In this document: piece after piece, positions 9,078 through 17,003 of the stretch | Layout: each line of letters opens with the position of its first letter | Numbering within the stretch: position 1 is the stretch's first letter | Assembly: GCA_023418475.1 (NCBI GenBank) | Contig: JAEZZO010000002.1 | Span: 124,001-188,000 of the forward strand | Length of the DNA stretch: 64,000 nucleotides | Reading direction: 5' to 3' | From: Bacillota bacterium | GTDB lineage: Bacteria > Bacillota > Clostridia > Lachnospirales > Lachnospiraceae | The notes under the pieces: model-generated | Databases searched by the model: none | The model's input: only the letters and a program-made list of their open reading frames with translations | What the model was told of the DNA's origin: nothing | Program-made: the position numbers and the translations under genes

Positions 9078-9470
9078 TTTTATAGATACATTTCCTATAA
9101 TTCTATCGATACAGTATATTCCTGCCTTAGTCAATTGTTCATAATAATAACCATACCCTTATTAAGGTCTGGCTATTTATGCAGCGTACAAATTGCCGTG
9201 TGGAAAATTTACTTTAACACTTCTCTATCTACCGCGCATGCGAAATACAAATCTTTCGCAAAAATTGCGGAAGCTTACTGTCTACAGGCAAGCCATATTC
9301 CGAGTAATGCATTTGCTGCTATAATATAATTGTAATATTATGCTATACAAATATAGTAAATTCAGGTAATATATATATAACCAACCTAACCTTTTAACTT
9401 CTGAAGAGAGATATGGTACTGCTATAAAAATAATTTATTAATCATCGGTTTACTCTTTTTAGGAGTATCT
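9078..9470. other. Intergenic region with one copy of an AAATTGCCGTGTG repeat
   Basis: No convincing gene. Positions about 9189-9240 hold AAATTGCCGTGTGGAAAA, then TTTACTTTAACAC and further on CTACCGCG, shared with 57544-57600. The right part (9350-9470) is AT-rich and contains an in-frame extension of the following gene that encodes a membrane helix but has no start codon. Confidence 0.5.
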
Positions 9471-9785
9471 ATGATAATAAGCTCTATTTTCTTATCAAAT
9501 TCCATGCGTACGCTATCCCAGATGAACGGCATTTTAAACGGTTCGTTAACCATGGGTAATTCATATGAGGGTATTAAATCAGATATTCTCCAGCAATATG
9601 ATGCTCAGACACTGCTTGGCTATGATTCAGACACAGATGGCGGACTAAAACATTTCATCCGGGATATTGAAAATGGCACTTTAGAGGGACTGCCTTATAT
9701 TAAAATTAACGGAAACTATCTCTTTAGTAAAAAAGCTTTGGAAGAATGGCTCTATCACAGATCCCTGAAACAAATTACTCAGTAA
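9471..9785 (+). CDS. Small protein with an N-terminal membrane stub and a helix-turn-helix/excisionase-like C-terminus
   Basis: A 104-residue protein starting at ATG 9471 after AGGAG with five bases of spacing. Residues 1-12 are hydrophobic and 60-100 (..GLKHFIRDIENG..LPYIKINGNYLFSKKALEEWL) look like a winged-helix DNA-binding or excisionase-type fold. Reading the same frame upstream from the stop at 9402 gives KNNLLIIGLLFLGVS joined to the start, which together would make one complete membrane helix, yet there is no ATG, GTG or TTG there. Either the real start was lost or the helix is cut by half in this strain. Function unknown. Confidence 0.5.
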   Translation: MIISSIFLSNSMRTLSQMNGILNGSLTMGNSYEGIKSDILQQYDAQTLLGYDSDTDGGLKHFIRDIENGTLEGLPYIKINGNYLFSKKALEEWLYHRSLKQITQ

Positions 9786-9871
9786 TTACCTTATACGAAA
9801 CCATTACACTGTATTATACATATTATACCTGCTTCCTACATTTGTTGGCCAGCGGTGGATCGGAGATTATT

Positions 9872-10612
9872 ATGGCGGTATGGAATCCCTGGCGAGGATG
9901 CCATAAACACAGCGAGGGCTGTGCAAATTGCTACATACACAGAGCAAATTCAAGAAAAGGAATAAATACAGATATTATTTATAAGACAGATGAGTTTTAT
10001 AAACCCATCGTAAAGAATAAAAAGGGAAACTATAAGATGAAAAGCGGGCAATTGGTATTTCTATGCTTTAACAGCGATTTTTTGATTGAGGAAGCAGATG
10101 AATGGAGAAAAGAGGTGTGGGAAATGATAAGAACCCGCCATGATCTTTATTTTCTGTTTTTAACAAAAAGAATTGAACGATTTACGGTAAGTCTGCCCGA
10201 GGATTATCCAAAGGGTTATGAACATGTAACTGTCTGCTGCACGGTTGAGAATCAACTTCGTACCGATGCAAGGCTCGCTGTTTTTACACAATTACCAATT
10301 CCACATAAAATGATAACTATTCAGCCAATGCTGGAGAGTATTCATCTTTCACCTTATCTTGATGAAAATATAGAGAGCGTTATTGTAGGAGGGGAATCCG
10401 GCAGTAATGTCCGGCCGCTTTCCTATGACTGGGTGCTAAGTATCCGGGAACAATGCATTCGTAGCAATGTCAGCTTTGAATTCCGCCAGCTTGGATCCGT
10501 GTTTGTAAGAAATGGAAAAACCTATAAAATTCCCAGGCAGCAGCTCTGTGCCCAGGCAAGAAAAGCAGATATTAATTTTCAGAGAGACAAAGGAGTAGCT
10601 TATGAAAATTGA
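9872..10612 (+). CDS. DUF5131 (phage Gp37/Gp68-like) family protein
   Basis: 246 residues starting MAVWNPWRGCHKHSEGC. The start at 9872 is chosen because GGAG lies six bases upstream and the family begins with this Trp-Asn-Pro-Trp segment; a longer frame from 9746 overlaps the preceding gene. The Cys pattern C-x6-C-x2-C near the N-terminus resembles a metal or iron-sulfur site, and the family is thought to have a radical-SAM-like fold. Later blocks are FLTKRIERF, VCCTVENQ and IVGGESGSNVRPL. The role is unknown; homologues occur in phages and bacterial genomes. It overlaps the start of a truncated WYL-type regulator by 11 bases. Confidence 0.8.
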   Translation: MAVWNPWRGCHKHSEGCANCYIHRANSRKGINTDIIYKTDEFYKPIVKNKKGNYKMKSGQLVFLCFNSDFLIEEADEWRKEVWEMIRTRHDLYFLFLTKRIERFTVSLPEDYPKGYEHVTVCCTVENQLRTDARLAVFTQLPIPHKMITIQPMLESIHLSPYLDENIESVIVGGESGSNVRPLSYDWVLSIREQCIRSNVSFEFRQLGSVFVRNGKTYKIPRQQLCAQARKADINFQRDKGVAYEN

Positions 10613-10664
10613 CCGTTTAATTGGTATCATTGTGCAAAGCCTAAATGTACAAAAACAAATGTAG
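10602..10664 (+). pseudogene. Remnant of a WYL/YafY-type transcriptional regulator (first 20 codons)
   Basis: After a good ribosome site (AAAGGAG, 10588-10594) the frame reads MKIDRLIGIIVQSLNVQKQM and stops. MKIDRLIGII is the characteristic beginning of helix-turn-helix WYL-domain regulators, which are about 300 residues long. Only the first turn remains; the rest has been replaced by unrelated sequence. The start overlaps the end of the DUF5131 gene, suggesting the two were once co-translated. Confidence 0.55.
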
Positions 10665-10681
10665 AAATGGAGAATAAAAAA

Positions 10682-10966
10682 ATGAAAGCTCGAAGAAAAA
10701 TTGTAACTCTAGTAACCATTATCTCATCAATTATTACTGTCTTTTACTCTGGATTTTATTTTATTTTGCCCTTTTATTTCACGCATTGCCTAAAGCAGGA
10801 TATTTCCGCTGCCTCCATCGGTATCATAGGAGGTGCTGATGGCCCAACCAGTGTTTTTATTGCCAGTGCACCCAAATCGAATTTCATTCTATTTATATTT
10901 TTCTCCTTATCCATAATTGGTATTATTTTTCTTGTAAAAACAAGAAAGGAAAAGAGAGATAACTAA
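10682..10966 (+). CDS. Small membrane protein with the GGADGPTS motif of sodium-pump decarboxylase beta subunits
   Basis: 94 residues starting at ATG 10682 (GGAGA eight bases upstream; the ATG at 10667 has no ribosome site). Two membrane helices (about 9-35 and 65-86) flank ASIGIIGGADGPTSVFIAS. In the beta subunit of sodium-translocating decarboxylases this stretch is part of the ion-binding region. The full beta subunit has over 350 residues and many helices, so this protein holds only that motif between two helices. It is not an obvious fragment, having its own start, a basic tail and a terminator. Function unknown. Confidence 0.6.
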   Translation: MKARRKIVTLVTIISSIITVFYSGFYFILPFYFTHCLKQDISAASIGIIGGADGPTSVFIASAPKSNFILFIFFSLSIIGIIFLVKTRKEKRDN

Positions 10967-10986
10967 GTCGATCCATAGATGGATAA

Positions 10987-11028
10987 AAGGCCAATACCTA
11001 TAATGTTATATAGGTATCGGCCTCTTTT
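10987..11028 (+). terminator. Rho-independent terminator
   Basis: A long stem (GGCCAATACCTATA paired with TATAGGTATCGGCC, one mismatch) followed by TCTTTTT, 20 bases after the stop of the GGADGPTS protein gene. Confidence 0.9.
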
Positions 11029-11097
11029 TACTGCTTCTAACAGGGATAAAGGTGAGAATTTGAAATTAAGCGTTAAGCAATATTCATTACTTAGTAA

Positions 11098-11295
11098 TTA
11101 CTCATAAGGCAACATCTTTTTGATCACTGCAGCATTTGCACTTGAGGCATAAGCCGGCGAATGTAATCTTCGCTTTTGCTTATTCGTTTTACTTCCTGCA
11201 TTATGCAGCGTATTCGCATGTGTTCTTTTTATCTTTCCGCTGCCGGTTATCTTCACTCTTTTTTGTATCCCTTTATGGGTTTTCAATTTCGGCAT
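11098..11295 (-). CDS. rpmI: Ribosomal protein L35 (stand-alone copy)
   Basis: 65 residues: MPKLKTHKGIQKRVKITGSG, KIKRTHAN and a final IKKMLPYE are diagnostic for L35 of the large ribosomal subunit. The normal setting is between infC and rplT, but neither is here; neighbours are unrelated accessory genes. The middle (NAGSKTNKQKRRLHSPAYAS) is more diverged than usual. No Shine-Dalgarno sequence is visible before the ATG (the 15 bases upstream are AATTTAATTTACAGT), unlike most genes in this window. It may be a second, differently regulated copy; the genome elsewhere must be checked. Confidence 0.85.
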   Translation of the reverse strand: MPKLKTHKGIQKRVKITGSGKIKRTHANTLHNAGSKTNKQKRRLHSPAYASSANAAVIKKMLPYE

Positions 11296-11370
11296 TACTG
11301 TAAATTAAATTTCATAAAAAAATCTGAGCAGTACTGTAGAGCTTGGGAAAAAAATATGATAAAATCATTA

Positions 11371-11433
11371 TTATCCACGTGGGAAGGATTTTTCAGATGC
11401 TTTATCCACAAAATAATCCTGATGTGTGAATAA
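11371..11433. other. Cluster of DnaA-box-like sites
   Basis: TTATCCACG at 11371-11379, a perfect TTATCCACA at 11402-11410 and TGTGAATAA (one mismatch from the reverse box) at 11425-11433, within 63 bases of intergenic DNA between divergently read genes. No replication genes are nearby. Confidence 0.4.
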
Positions 11434-11579
11434 CAAATCGTATTATGTTTACAAAAGAATATAAACAACACAACTCAATTGAATGGTATTCTTTCGGCTA
11501 ATTTGTGCCTGCGCTGTTCACAGATAAGCCGTCAATAAATCTTCAGGACTGGAAAGCAGCGCAGAAACGGAGAAAAGAC

Positions 11580-12125
11580 ATGAAATTAATGATAGCCTCA
11601 GATATCCACGGTTCCTATAACTTTTGCAAGCTCATGACGGAAGCATATCACCGGGAAGAAGCCGACAAACTTATTCTACTGGGAGATCTGCTATACCATG
11701 GTCCCCGTAATGATCTTCCGCCTGGTTACGCGCCAAAACAGGTTATCCATATTTTAAATGAAATGAAGGATCAAATATTATGTATACGTGGAAATTGTGA
11801 TACCGAAGTGGATCAGATGGTTTTAGAATTCCCGATTATGGCGGACTACGCTCTCATTATGACAGGCGCACATCAAATTTATGCCACACATGGTCATCAA
11901 TATAATGAAAGTAATCTTCCCCCTCTTCAAAGCGAAGCTATACTTCTATGCGGACACACTCATGTTCCCAAATGCACAGTGCATGAAAATTATATCTACC
12001 TAAACCCCGGTTCCATATCGATACCAAAAGAGAATAGCTGCCATAGCTACATGATATACGATGAAAGTGGTTTCAGTTGGAGAGAACTTAAAACCGGCAG
12101 TGAATACGATCATTTTTCCTGCTAA
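11580..12125 (+). CDS. YfcE-type metallophosphoesterase
   Basis: 181 residues of the calcineurin-like phosphoesterase fold. The metal-binding motifs are SDIHGS (residues 8-13), LLGDLLYHG, GNCD, THGHQ and CGHTHVP. This is the short YfcE/MJ0936 type, which acts on phosphodiester bonds; the natural substrate is unclear. Start 11580 gives the standard MKLMIASDIHG beginning and has GGAGA upstream. The ribosome site is preceded by CAGCGCAG (11557-11564), which pairs perfectly with CTGCGCTG at 11509-11516, so the leader can fold into a long hairpin. The leader also carries the recurrent GCGCAGAAAxGGAGA element. Confidence 0.88.
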   Translation: MKLMIASDIHGSYNFCKLMTEAYHREEADKLILLGDLLYHGPRNDLPPGYAPKQVIHILNEMKDQILCIRGNCDTEVDQMVLEFPIMADYALIMTGAHQIYATHGHQYNESNLPPLQSEAILLCGHTHVPKCTVHENYIYLNPGSISIPKENSCHSYMIYDESGFSWRELKTGSEYDHFSC

Positions 12126-12130
12126 ATACA

Positions 12131-12238
12131 AGGGGGTGTACCAAAAGTTGATTTTCAATAATGACTGCAATATGCTCAGAATAGAGAACTCATTTCTCCG
12201 CATATGATAAGACAAGTTGAAAACTTTGATACACCCTA
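12131..12238. repeat. MITE-like element with inverted ends
   Basis: The left end GGGGTGTACCAAAAGTTGA and the right end (reverse complement AGGGTGTATCAAAGTTTTCA) are imperfect inverted repeats of about 20 bases. An inner stem pairs the AATATGCTCAGA region with the TCTCCGCATATG region, so the whole 108 bases can fold as one hairpin. It has no coding capacity. A target-site duplication is not clear. It could be a small non-autonomous mobile element, or a transcription terminator shared by the converging genes, although no T-run follows. Confidence 0.45.
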
Positions 12239-12292
12239 CTATAAAGTAACTATTTCATTGTATAAGCTTAGAGGCGCTTACCGTTATGCCTC

Positions 12293-13483
12293 TTATAAAA
12301 GGTATTTGCTCAGCTCGCCTGCTTTATCCGTCTCCTCCCAGGGAAGGTTAAGATCCAGCCTTCCGAAGTGACCATATGCTGCCGTCTGCTTGTAGATCGG
12401 TCTTCTAAGATTAAGCATCTTAATTATGCCGGCCGGTCGAAGGTCGAAATGTCTGCGGATAATTGCTACCAGTTCTTCCTCGGATAGCCTGCCGGTTCCA
12501 AAAGTATCCACCATAATAGAGGTTGGCTCCGCAACACCGATTGCATAAGAAACCTGTATCTCCAAACGGTCTGCCAATCCAGCCGCCACAAGATTTTTAG
12601 CAACATAGCGTGCTGCATAGGAAGCAGAACGATCTACCTTGGTACAGTCCTTTCCGGAAAAAGCTCCGCCGCCATGTCTTGCATATCCACCGTAAGTATC
12701 CACTATGATTTTTCTGCCGGTTAATCCGCTATCACCGTTTGGTCCACCAATTACAAAACGACCGGTAGGATTAATAAAGAATTTGGTCTTTTCATCCACC
12801 AGCTCAGCCGGAAGAACAGGATCTAGTACATATTTCTTAATATCCTTGCGAAGCTGTTCTATGCTTACCTCATCTCCATGCTGTGTTGAAAGTACTACCG
12901 CATTCAGATGGATTGGCTTACCCTCATCATCATATTCAACAGTAACCTGTGATTTACCGTCCGGACGAAGATAATTTAGTATTCCTTCTTTTCTGACGCT
13001 TGTAAGCTTTTTTGTAAGCTTATGAGCCAATGAAATCGGGTACGGCATATATTCTTCGGTCTCATTGGTTGCATAGCCAAACATCATACCCTGATCTCCG
13101 GCACCAATTTTGGAAAGTTCCTCTTCCTGTGTAAGATGCTCCTTCACTTCAAATGCGGTATCAACACCCATCGCAATATCCCTGGATTGCTCGTCAAGAG
13201 CCACGATTACTCCACAGGTATTGGCATCAAATCCATATTCCGATTTATCATAACCGATTTCTCTGATGGTATCTCTTACAATTTTCTGAATATCCACATA
13301 ACCTTGTGTTGTAATCTCACCCATAACAAGTACTAAACCTGTTGTAATAGCTGTCTCACAAGCAACTCTGCTCATCGGATCTTGCTCTAATAAAGCATCC
13401 AATACAGAATCTGAAATCTGATCACATATTTTATCCGGGTGTCCTTCTGTCACTGATTCTGATGTAAATAATCTTTTTTGCAT
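12293..13483 (-). CDS. metK: S-adenosylmethionine synthetase
   Basis: 396 residues, full length. It makes SAM from methionine and ATP in the cytoplasm. Family hallmarks are the start LFTSESVTEGHPDKICDQISD, the GAGDQGMMFGYA loop, GGPNGDSGLTGRKIIVDTYGG and GGGAFSGKDCTKVDRSA. The gene has a 5' leader holding a SAM-I riboswitch with terminator and a strong sigma-A promoter, so its expression should fall when SAM is abundant. AGGAGG precedes the ATG. A weak stem (GAGGC/GCCTC, about 12270-12291) follows the stop but lacks a T-run. Confidence 0.98.
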   Translation of the reverse strand: MQKRLFTSESVTEGHPDKICDQISDSVLDALLEQDPMSRVACETAITTGLVLVMGEITTQGYVDIQKIVRDTIREIGYDKSEYGFDANTCGVIVALDEQSRDIAMGVDTAFEVKEHLTQEEELSKIGAGDQGMMFGYATNETEEYMPYPISLAHKLTKKLTSVRKEGILNYLRPDGKSQVTVEYDDEGKPIHLNAVVLSTQHGDEVSIEQLRKDIKKYVLDPVLPAELVDEKTKFFINPTGRFVIGGPNGDSGLTGRKIIVDTYGGYARHGGGAFSGKDCTKVDRSASYAARYVAKNLVAAGLADRLEIQVSYAIGVAEPTSIMVDTFGTGRLSEEELVAIIRRHFDLRPAGIIKMLNLRRPIYKQTAAYGHFGRLDLNLPWEETDKAGELSKYLL

Positions 13484-13568
13484 AATATACCTCCTATATT
13501 TTTCATTAAGTCGTTACTGTTTAAAGCTGCTTCCTTTGGCCGCTTCAATATTACCTTCCACATCGAAC

Positions 13569-13716
13569 AAAAAAATAAGCCCGCAACTGCGGACTTGATA
13601 ACTCTTCTAATCAAACCCTCTTATTGCTCGATTACTCGCTCAGGTTGGCACCTTCCGTTCCAGGGGTTGCCGTGACTTCATAGAGCCTTTACTCTCCGTC
13701 ACTCTGAATAAGAGAA
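13569..13716 (-). promoter_or_regulatory. SAM-I (S-box) riboswitch with intrinsic terminator, controlling metK
   Basis: Read leftward, CTCTTATTCAGAGTGACGGAG starts the P1/P2 region. The core GAAGTCACGGCAACC and GGTGCCAACCTGAGCGAG follow, and CAATAAGAG closes P1: all known S-box blocks. The terminator stem AAGTCCGC-AGTT-GCGGGCTT with seven T lies at 13569-13598. Binding of SAM should favour this terminator and stop metK transcription. Confidence 0.95.
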
Positions 13717-13756
13717 ATGGTAATATATAATATTTTTTGTCTAACTTAATATCAAT

Positions 13757-13785
13757 AGAATATAACGAAAACTTTTATTCGTCAA
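13757..13785 (-). promoter_or_regulatory. Sigma-A promoter of metK
   Basis: On the minus strand TTGACG (13780-13785) and TATTCT (13757-13762) are separated by exactly 17 bases, about 40 bases before the riboswitch aptamer. Confidence 0.75.
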
Positions 13786-13928
13786 GCGTTTTTTTTCGAC
13801 CAGAGAAACAGTAGCTTCGATTGATAACCACTTAATCACTATTTACAAAAAACAGTACGGGATAATAAAATATTGTATTAACAAAAATTAGAATTGTGTA
13901 AATAGTATATATTTCCCTATAACCGAGA

Positions 13929-14034
13929 TTGACTTTCACACAAATTAACCATATACTCTTCTTATAGAGTTTACTAGCTTGTATGATATCAGTGTAACGT
14001 ATTCTGGAAAGGAGTTCCGTAGTTGTTTTACGGT
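13929..14034 (+). promoter_or_regulatory. Sigma-A promoter and hairpin leader of the HD-GYP gene
   Basis: TTGACT (13929-13934), 17-base spacer, TATACT (13952-13957). The leader contains AAAGGAG at 14008-14014, but that is about 31 bases before the ATG. Between them lies a small hairpin, CCGTA/TACGG (14017-14033), which would bring the ribosome site nearer the start when folded. Confidence 0.65.
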
Positions 14035-14045
14035 AACATATTTTT

Positions 14046-15125
14046 ATGGAACATAGAAATATTTTAATAAAACAAGCCGTACCCGGTATGATTGTTGCTG
14101 ATGATGTCTATACCAAAGACAACCATCTTGTAATTGTAAAAGGTACAACATTAACTGATAAAATCATTACAAGACTCGAATTTTACTCTATTTTGGATCT
14201 CTTCATATTAAATATTCCTACCGAGAACGAGACGGACGTATTTGATAATCAGACATACTACGAGAAGTTAAGAGAGAGTGAAGGTTTTCAGCGTTTTCAT
14301 CTGGCTTATCAGAATACTGTTAATAATTTCAAAGAATCGATTGATTCCTTCGTGAAAACACAGAAGGATATTGAAACAGAGAGGCTATTGGCTGAAACCC
14401 AGGATATTTTACTCAAATGTGATACAGGCATTGAGCTGTTTCATATGCTTCATTGTATCCGGCAGTATGACGATACTACTTATGTTCATAGCCTTAATGT
14501 TGCTTTGATTTGTAATGTGATCGGAAAATGGCTGGAATTTTCGAAAAAGGATTTAGAGGTTCTTACCCTTTGTGGTTTAATGCATGATTTAGGAAAACTG
14601 ATGATTCCCTCCCAGATTATTACGAAGCCTGCAAAGCTATCTGAAGAAGAATTTTCTACCATCAAAACTCACACAATACGAGGCTATAATCTTCTAAAAA
14701 GTAAAAAAATCGATGCAAGAATTAAGCATTCTGCACTTATGCATCATGAAAGATGCGATGGCAGCGGATATCCTTACGGTTTTTATAGTGAACAGATTGA
14801 TCCTTTTGCGAAGCTTGTGGCAATTGCCGATGTATACGATGCAATGACCTGTGCCCGAGTGTATCGAGGACCTTTATGTCCCTTTGAAGTAGTCAGTATC
14901 TTTGAGAATGAAGGTTATACGAAATATGACCCTCATTTTATTATGACCTTCCTGGAAGGTATTACTCAGACATATATCCATAATACGGTTAAGCTAAATA
15001 ATGGTACCAGCGGTGAAATCGTATTTATCAATAAACTGGAATTATCCAGACCTGTTATCAAGTCCGGTGAAACTTACATTGATCTTACCCGGCAACGTGA
15101 TCTATCTATAACATCTTTGGTATAA
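14046..15125 (+). CDS. HD-GYP domain cyclic-di-GMP phosphodiesterase
   Basis: 359 residues. The N-terminal part (about 1-110, ..IKQAVPGMIVADDVYTKDN) resembles the accessory domain often found before HD-GYP. The HD-GYP domain (about 140-310) has HSLNVALICNVI, the metal-binding HD in LMHDLGKLMIP, HHERCDGSGYP and IADVYDAMT. It should hydrolyse c-di-GMP and so influence motility or surface growth, fitting the chemoreceptors in this window. There is no receiver or membrane domain, so the input signal is unknown. No Shine-Dalgarno lies immediately before the ATG, and a stop at 14034-14036 rules out an upstream start. Confidence 0.9.
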   Translation: MEHRNILIKQAVPGMIVADDVYTKDNHLVIVKGTTLTDKIITRLEFYSILDLFILNIPTENETDVFDNQTYYEKLRESEGFQRFHLAYQNTVNNFKESIDSFVKTQKDIETERLLAETQDILLKCDTGIELFHMLHCIRQYDDTTYVHSLNVALICNVIGKWLEFSKKDLEVLTLCGLMHDLGKLMIPSQIITKPAKLSEEEFSTIKTHTIRGYNLLKSKKIDARIKHSALMHHERCDGSGYPYGFYSEQIDPFAKLVAIADVYDAMTCARVYRGPLCPFEVVSIFENEGYTKYDPHFIMTFLEGITQTYIHNTVKLNNGTSGEIVFINKLELSRPVIKSGETYIDLTRQRDLSITSLV

Positions 15126-15173
15126 TCATATAAGCATATAATTATCACTTAGAATATACTTTTCTAACAACAA

Positions 15174-15207
15174 ATAAATAGAAGCTGTCGCAGCTTCTAT
15201 TTTTATT
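15174..15207 (+). terminator. Rho-independent terminator after the HD-GYP gene
   Basis: A perfect stem AATAGAAGCTG/CAGCTTCTATT with a three-base loop and a T-run, 50 bases after the stop. Also usable for murA, which converges from the other side. Confidence 0.85.
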
Positions 15208-15275
15208 TACAGAAAAAAACTGCGCCAATCAACCTAATCAGCAGCAGCTTGATCCATATTCCTTTTTTATTCAAA

Positions 15276-16574
15276 TCAGCCCACTTTTAGCTTAAATTTC
15301 TTAATCGCCTTCAGATCCTCTGAATCTACCTTAACCATAGCCGCACCCAATTGCTGCATTTTAAATTCCAGCTTCTCATATCCACGCTCTATGAATTCCA
15401 CATTTTCCACTACAGTATAGCCTTCTGCCATTAAGCCTGCAATCACCAGTGCGGCACCTCCACGTAAATCAGGTGCTGAAACTACTGCTCCCGTAAGCTT
15501 ATCTACTCCATCAATAATTGCAGTATTACTTTCAACCTTAATATTTGCCCCCATTCGGGAAAGTTCATCTACATATTTGAAACGGTTTTCAAATATACTT
15601 TCCGTAACAATACTTGTTCCCTTTGAGACTGCAAGAAGAGTCGTCATCTGAGGCTGCATATCGGTAAGAAATCCTGGATATACCAGAGTTTTCACATGAG
15701 AATTACCTAACTTTCCGGATGCCTTTACTCTGACGGCATCGTCAAACTCTTCTACCTCCGCTCCGATTTCCAACAGCTTCGCTGTAAATGCTTCAAGGTG
15801 CTTCGGTATCACATTTTTGATTGTAATATCTCCCTTGGAGGCAGCTGCTGCAAACATAAAAGTTCCTGCTTCTATCTGATCCGGAATAATGGAATACTCG
15901 CAGCCATGCAGCTTAGGTACACCCTTTATACGAATCACATCCGTACCGGCTCCTTTAATATTTGCTCCCATACTGTTTAAAAAGTTAGCAACATCAACTA
16001 CATGAGGCTCTTTTGCTGAGTTTTCAAGAATCGTAAGACCATCTGCCAAACATGCAGACAACATTACATTAATTGTTGCTCCAACGCTGGAGACATCAAA
16101 ATAAATATGTGCCCCATTTAATTGTTCCGCGTTTGCACATATAGAACCATGTTCAATTTTAACAGATGCTCCCAATGCTTCAAAGCCCTTTATATGCTGA
16201 TCAAATGGTCTGCTGCCGATATTGCAGCCGCCAGGAAGTGCTACCGCAGCTCCTTTATATTTTCCAAGAAGTGCTCCTACCAGATAATAGGAAGCTCGAA
16301 TCTTTCTTACATAATCAAATTCCACATCAACAGAATTAATTCTACTTCCGTTTATTTTAACCGTACTATAATTGATACGATCAACCTTAGCCCCAATGTC
16401 CTCAATCGCCTGTAATAAAACATCTATATCCTTAACATCCGGAACATTCTCTATTTTAACAGTCTCGTCTGTCATAACCGCCGCTGCTATAATCCCAAGT
16501 GCCGCGTTTTTATAACCACTTATTGTTACTTCCCCAATAAGCGGCTTACCACCTTTTATAATATATTGCTCCAT
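15276..16574 (-). CDS. murA: UDP-N-acetylglucosamine 1-carboxyvinyltransferase
   Basis: 432 residues. It transfers enolpyruvate from PEP to UDP-GlcNAc, the first committed step of peptidoglycan synthesis. The key Lys22-Asn23 (GYKNAALG) and the PEP- and fosfomycin-reactive Cys117 (LPGGCNIGSRPFDQH) are present. Other conserved parts are DQIEAGTFM and DLRGGAALVIAGL. Firmicutes often have two copies (murAA, murAB); which one this is cannot be decided here. It stands as a single gene between convergent and divergent neighbours. Confidence 0.95.
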   Translation of the reverse strand: MEQYIIKGGKPLIGEVTISGYKNAALGIIAAAVMTDETVKIENVPDVKDIDVLLQAIEDIGAKVDRINYSTVKINGSRINSVDVEFDYVRKIRASYYLVGALLGKYKGAAVALPGGCNIGSRPFDQHIKGFEALGASVKIEHGSICANAEQLNGAHIYFDVSSVGATINVMLSACLADGLTILENSAKEPHVVDVANFLNSMGANIKGAGTDVIRIKGVPKLHGCEYSIIPDQIEAGTFMFAAAASKGDITIKNVIPKHLEAFTAKLLEIGAEVEEFDDAVRVKASGKLGNSHVKTLVYPGFLTDMQPQMTTLLAVSKGTSIVTESIFENRFKYVDELSRMGANIKVESNTAIIDGVDKLTGAVVSAPDLRGGAALVIAGLMAEGYTVVENVEFIERGYEKLEFKMQQLGAAMVKVDSEDLKAIKKFKLKVG

Positions 16575-17003
16575 TGCGCACCTCTATTTTATCGAACCTC
16601 AGTTTGTTGATTTTGCATATAAAAACAGTAAATTATTTGTTAAATTCTCATTAGCCAATTTGATTATACCACAATGTGCCGGTTTGTAAATTGTTTTTTC
16701 AAATTAGCAGATCATTTTAATTCAATACTTATGAAGTACTTCTCTATAGATATATTTTATATCACTTATCTTATTATATTCATATCTTGCAACATGTTTA
16801 TATAGGAAATACAAACCAATATACCTTATGGGAGCATTATTTTCTTACATTAATATCACAATTTATATAAATACCAATTATTATTTTCCATATTAATATC
16901 CATCATTTTTATTCCTGAAATTATTAAGACATATCAAAAAAACTCCGATATAAATAATAGGTACGAAATAACACTTAATTATTCCATGGATGGAGATGAA
17001 TGA
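16575..17003. other. AT-rich intergenic region
   Basis: It holds the upstream region of murA (left part) and the leader of the Ig-like protein gene (right end, GGAG at 16992-16995). No gene, RNA or clear repeat is seen. Confidence 0.5.

Noticed and set aside
12268..12296. Hairpin at the end of metK as a terminator
   Set aside because: A GAGGC/GCCTC stem exists but no T-run follows on the metK strand, so it was only mentioned in the metK entry.
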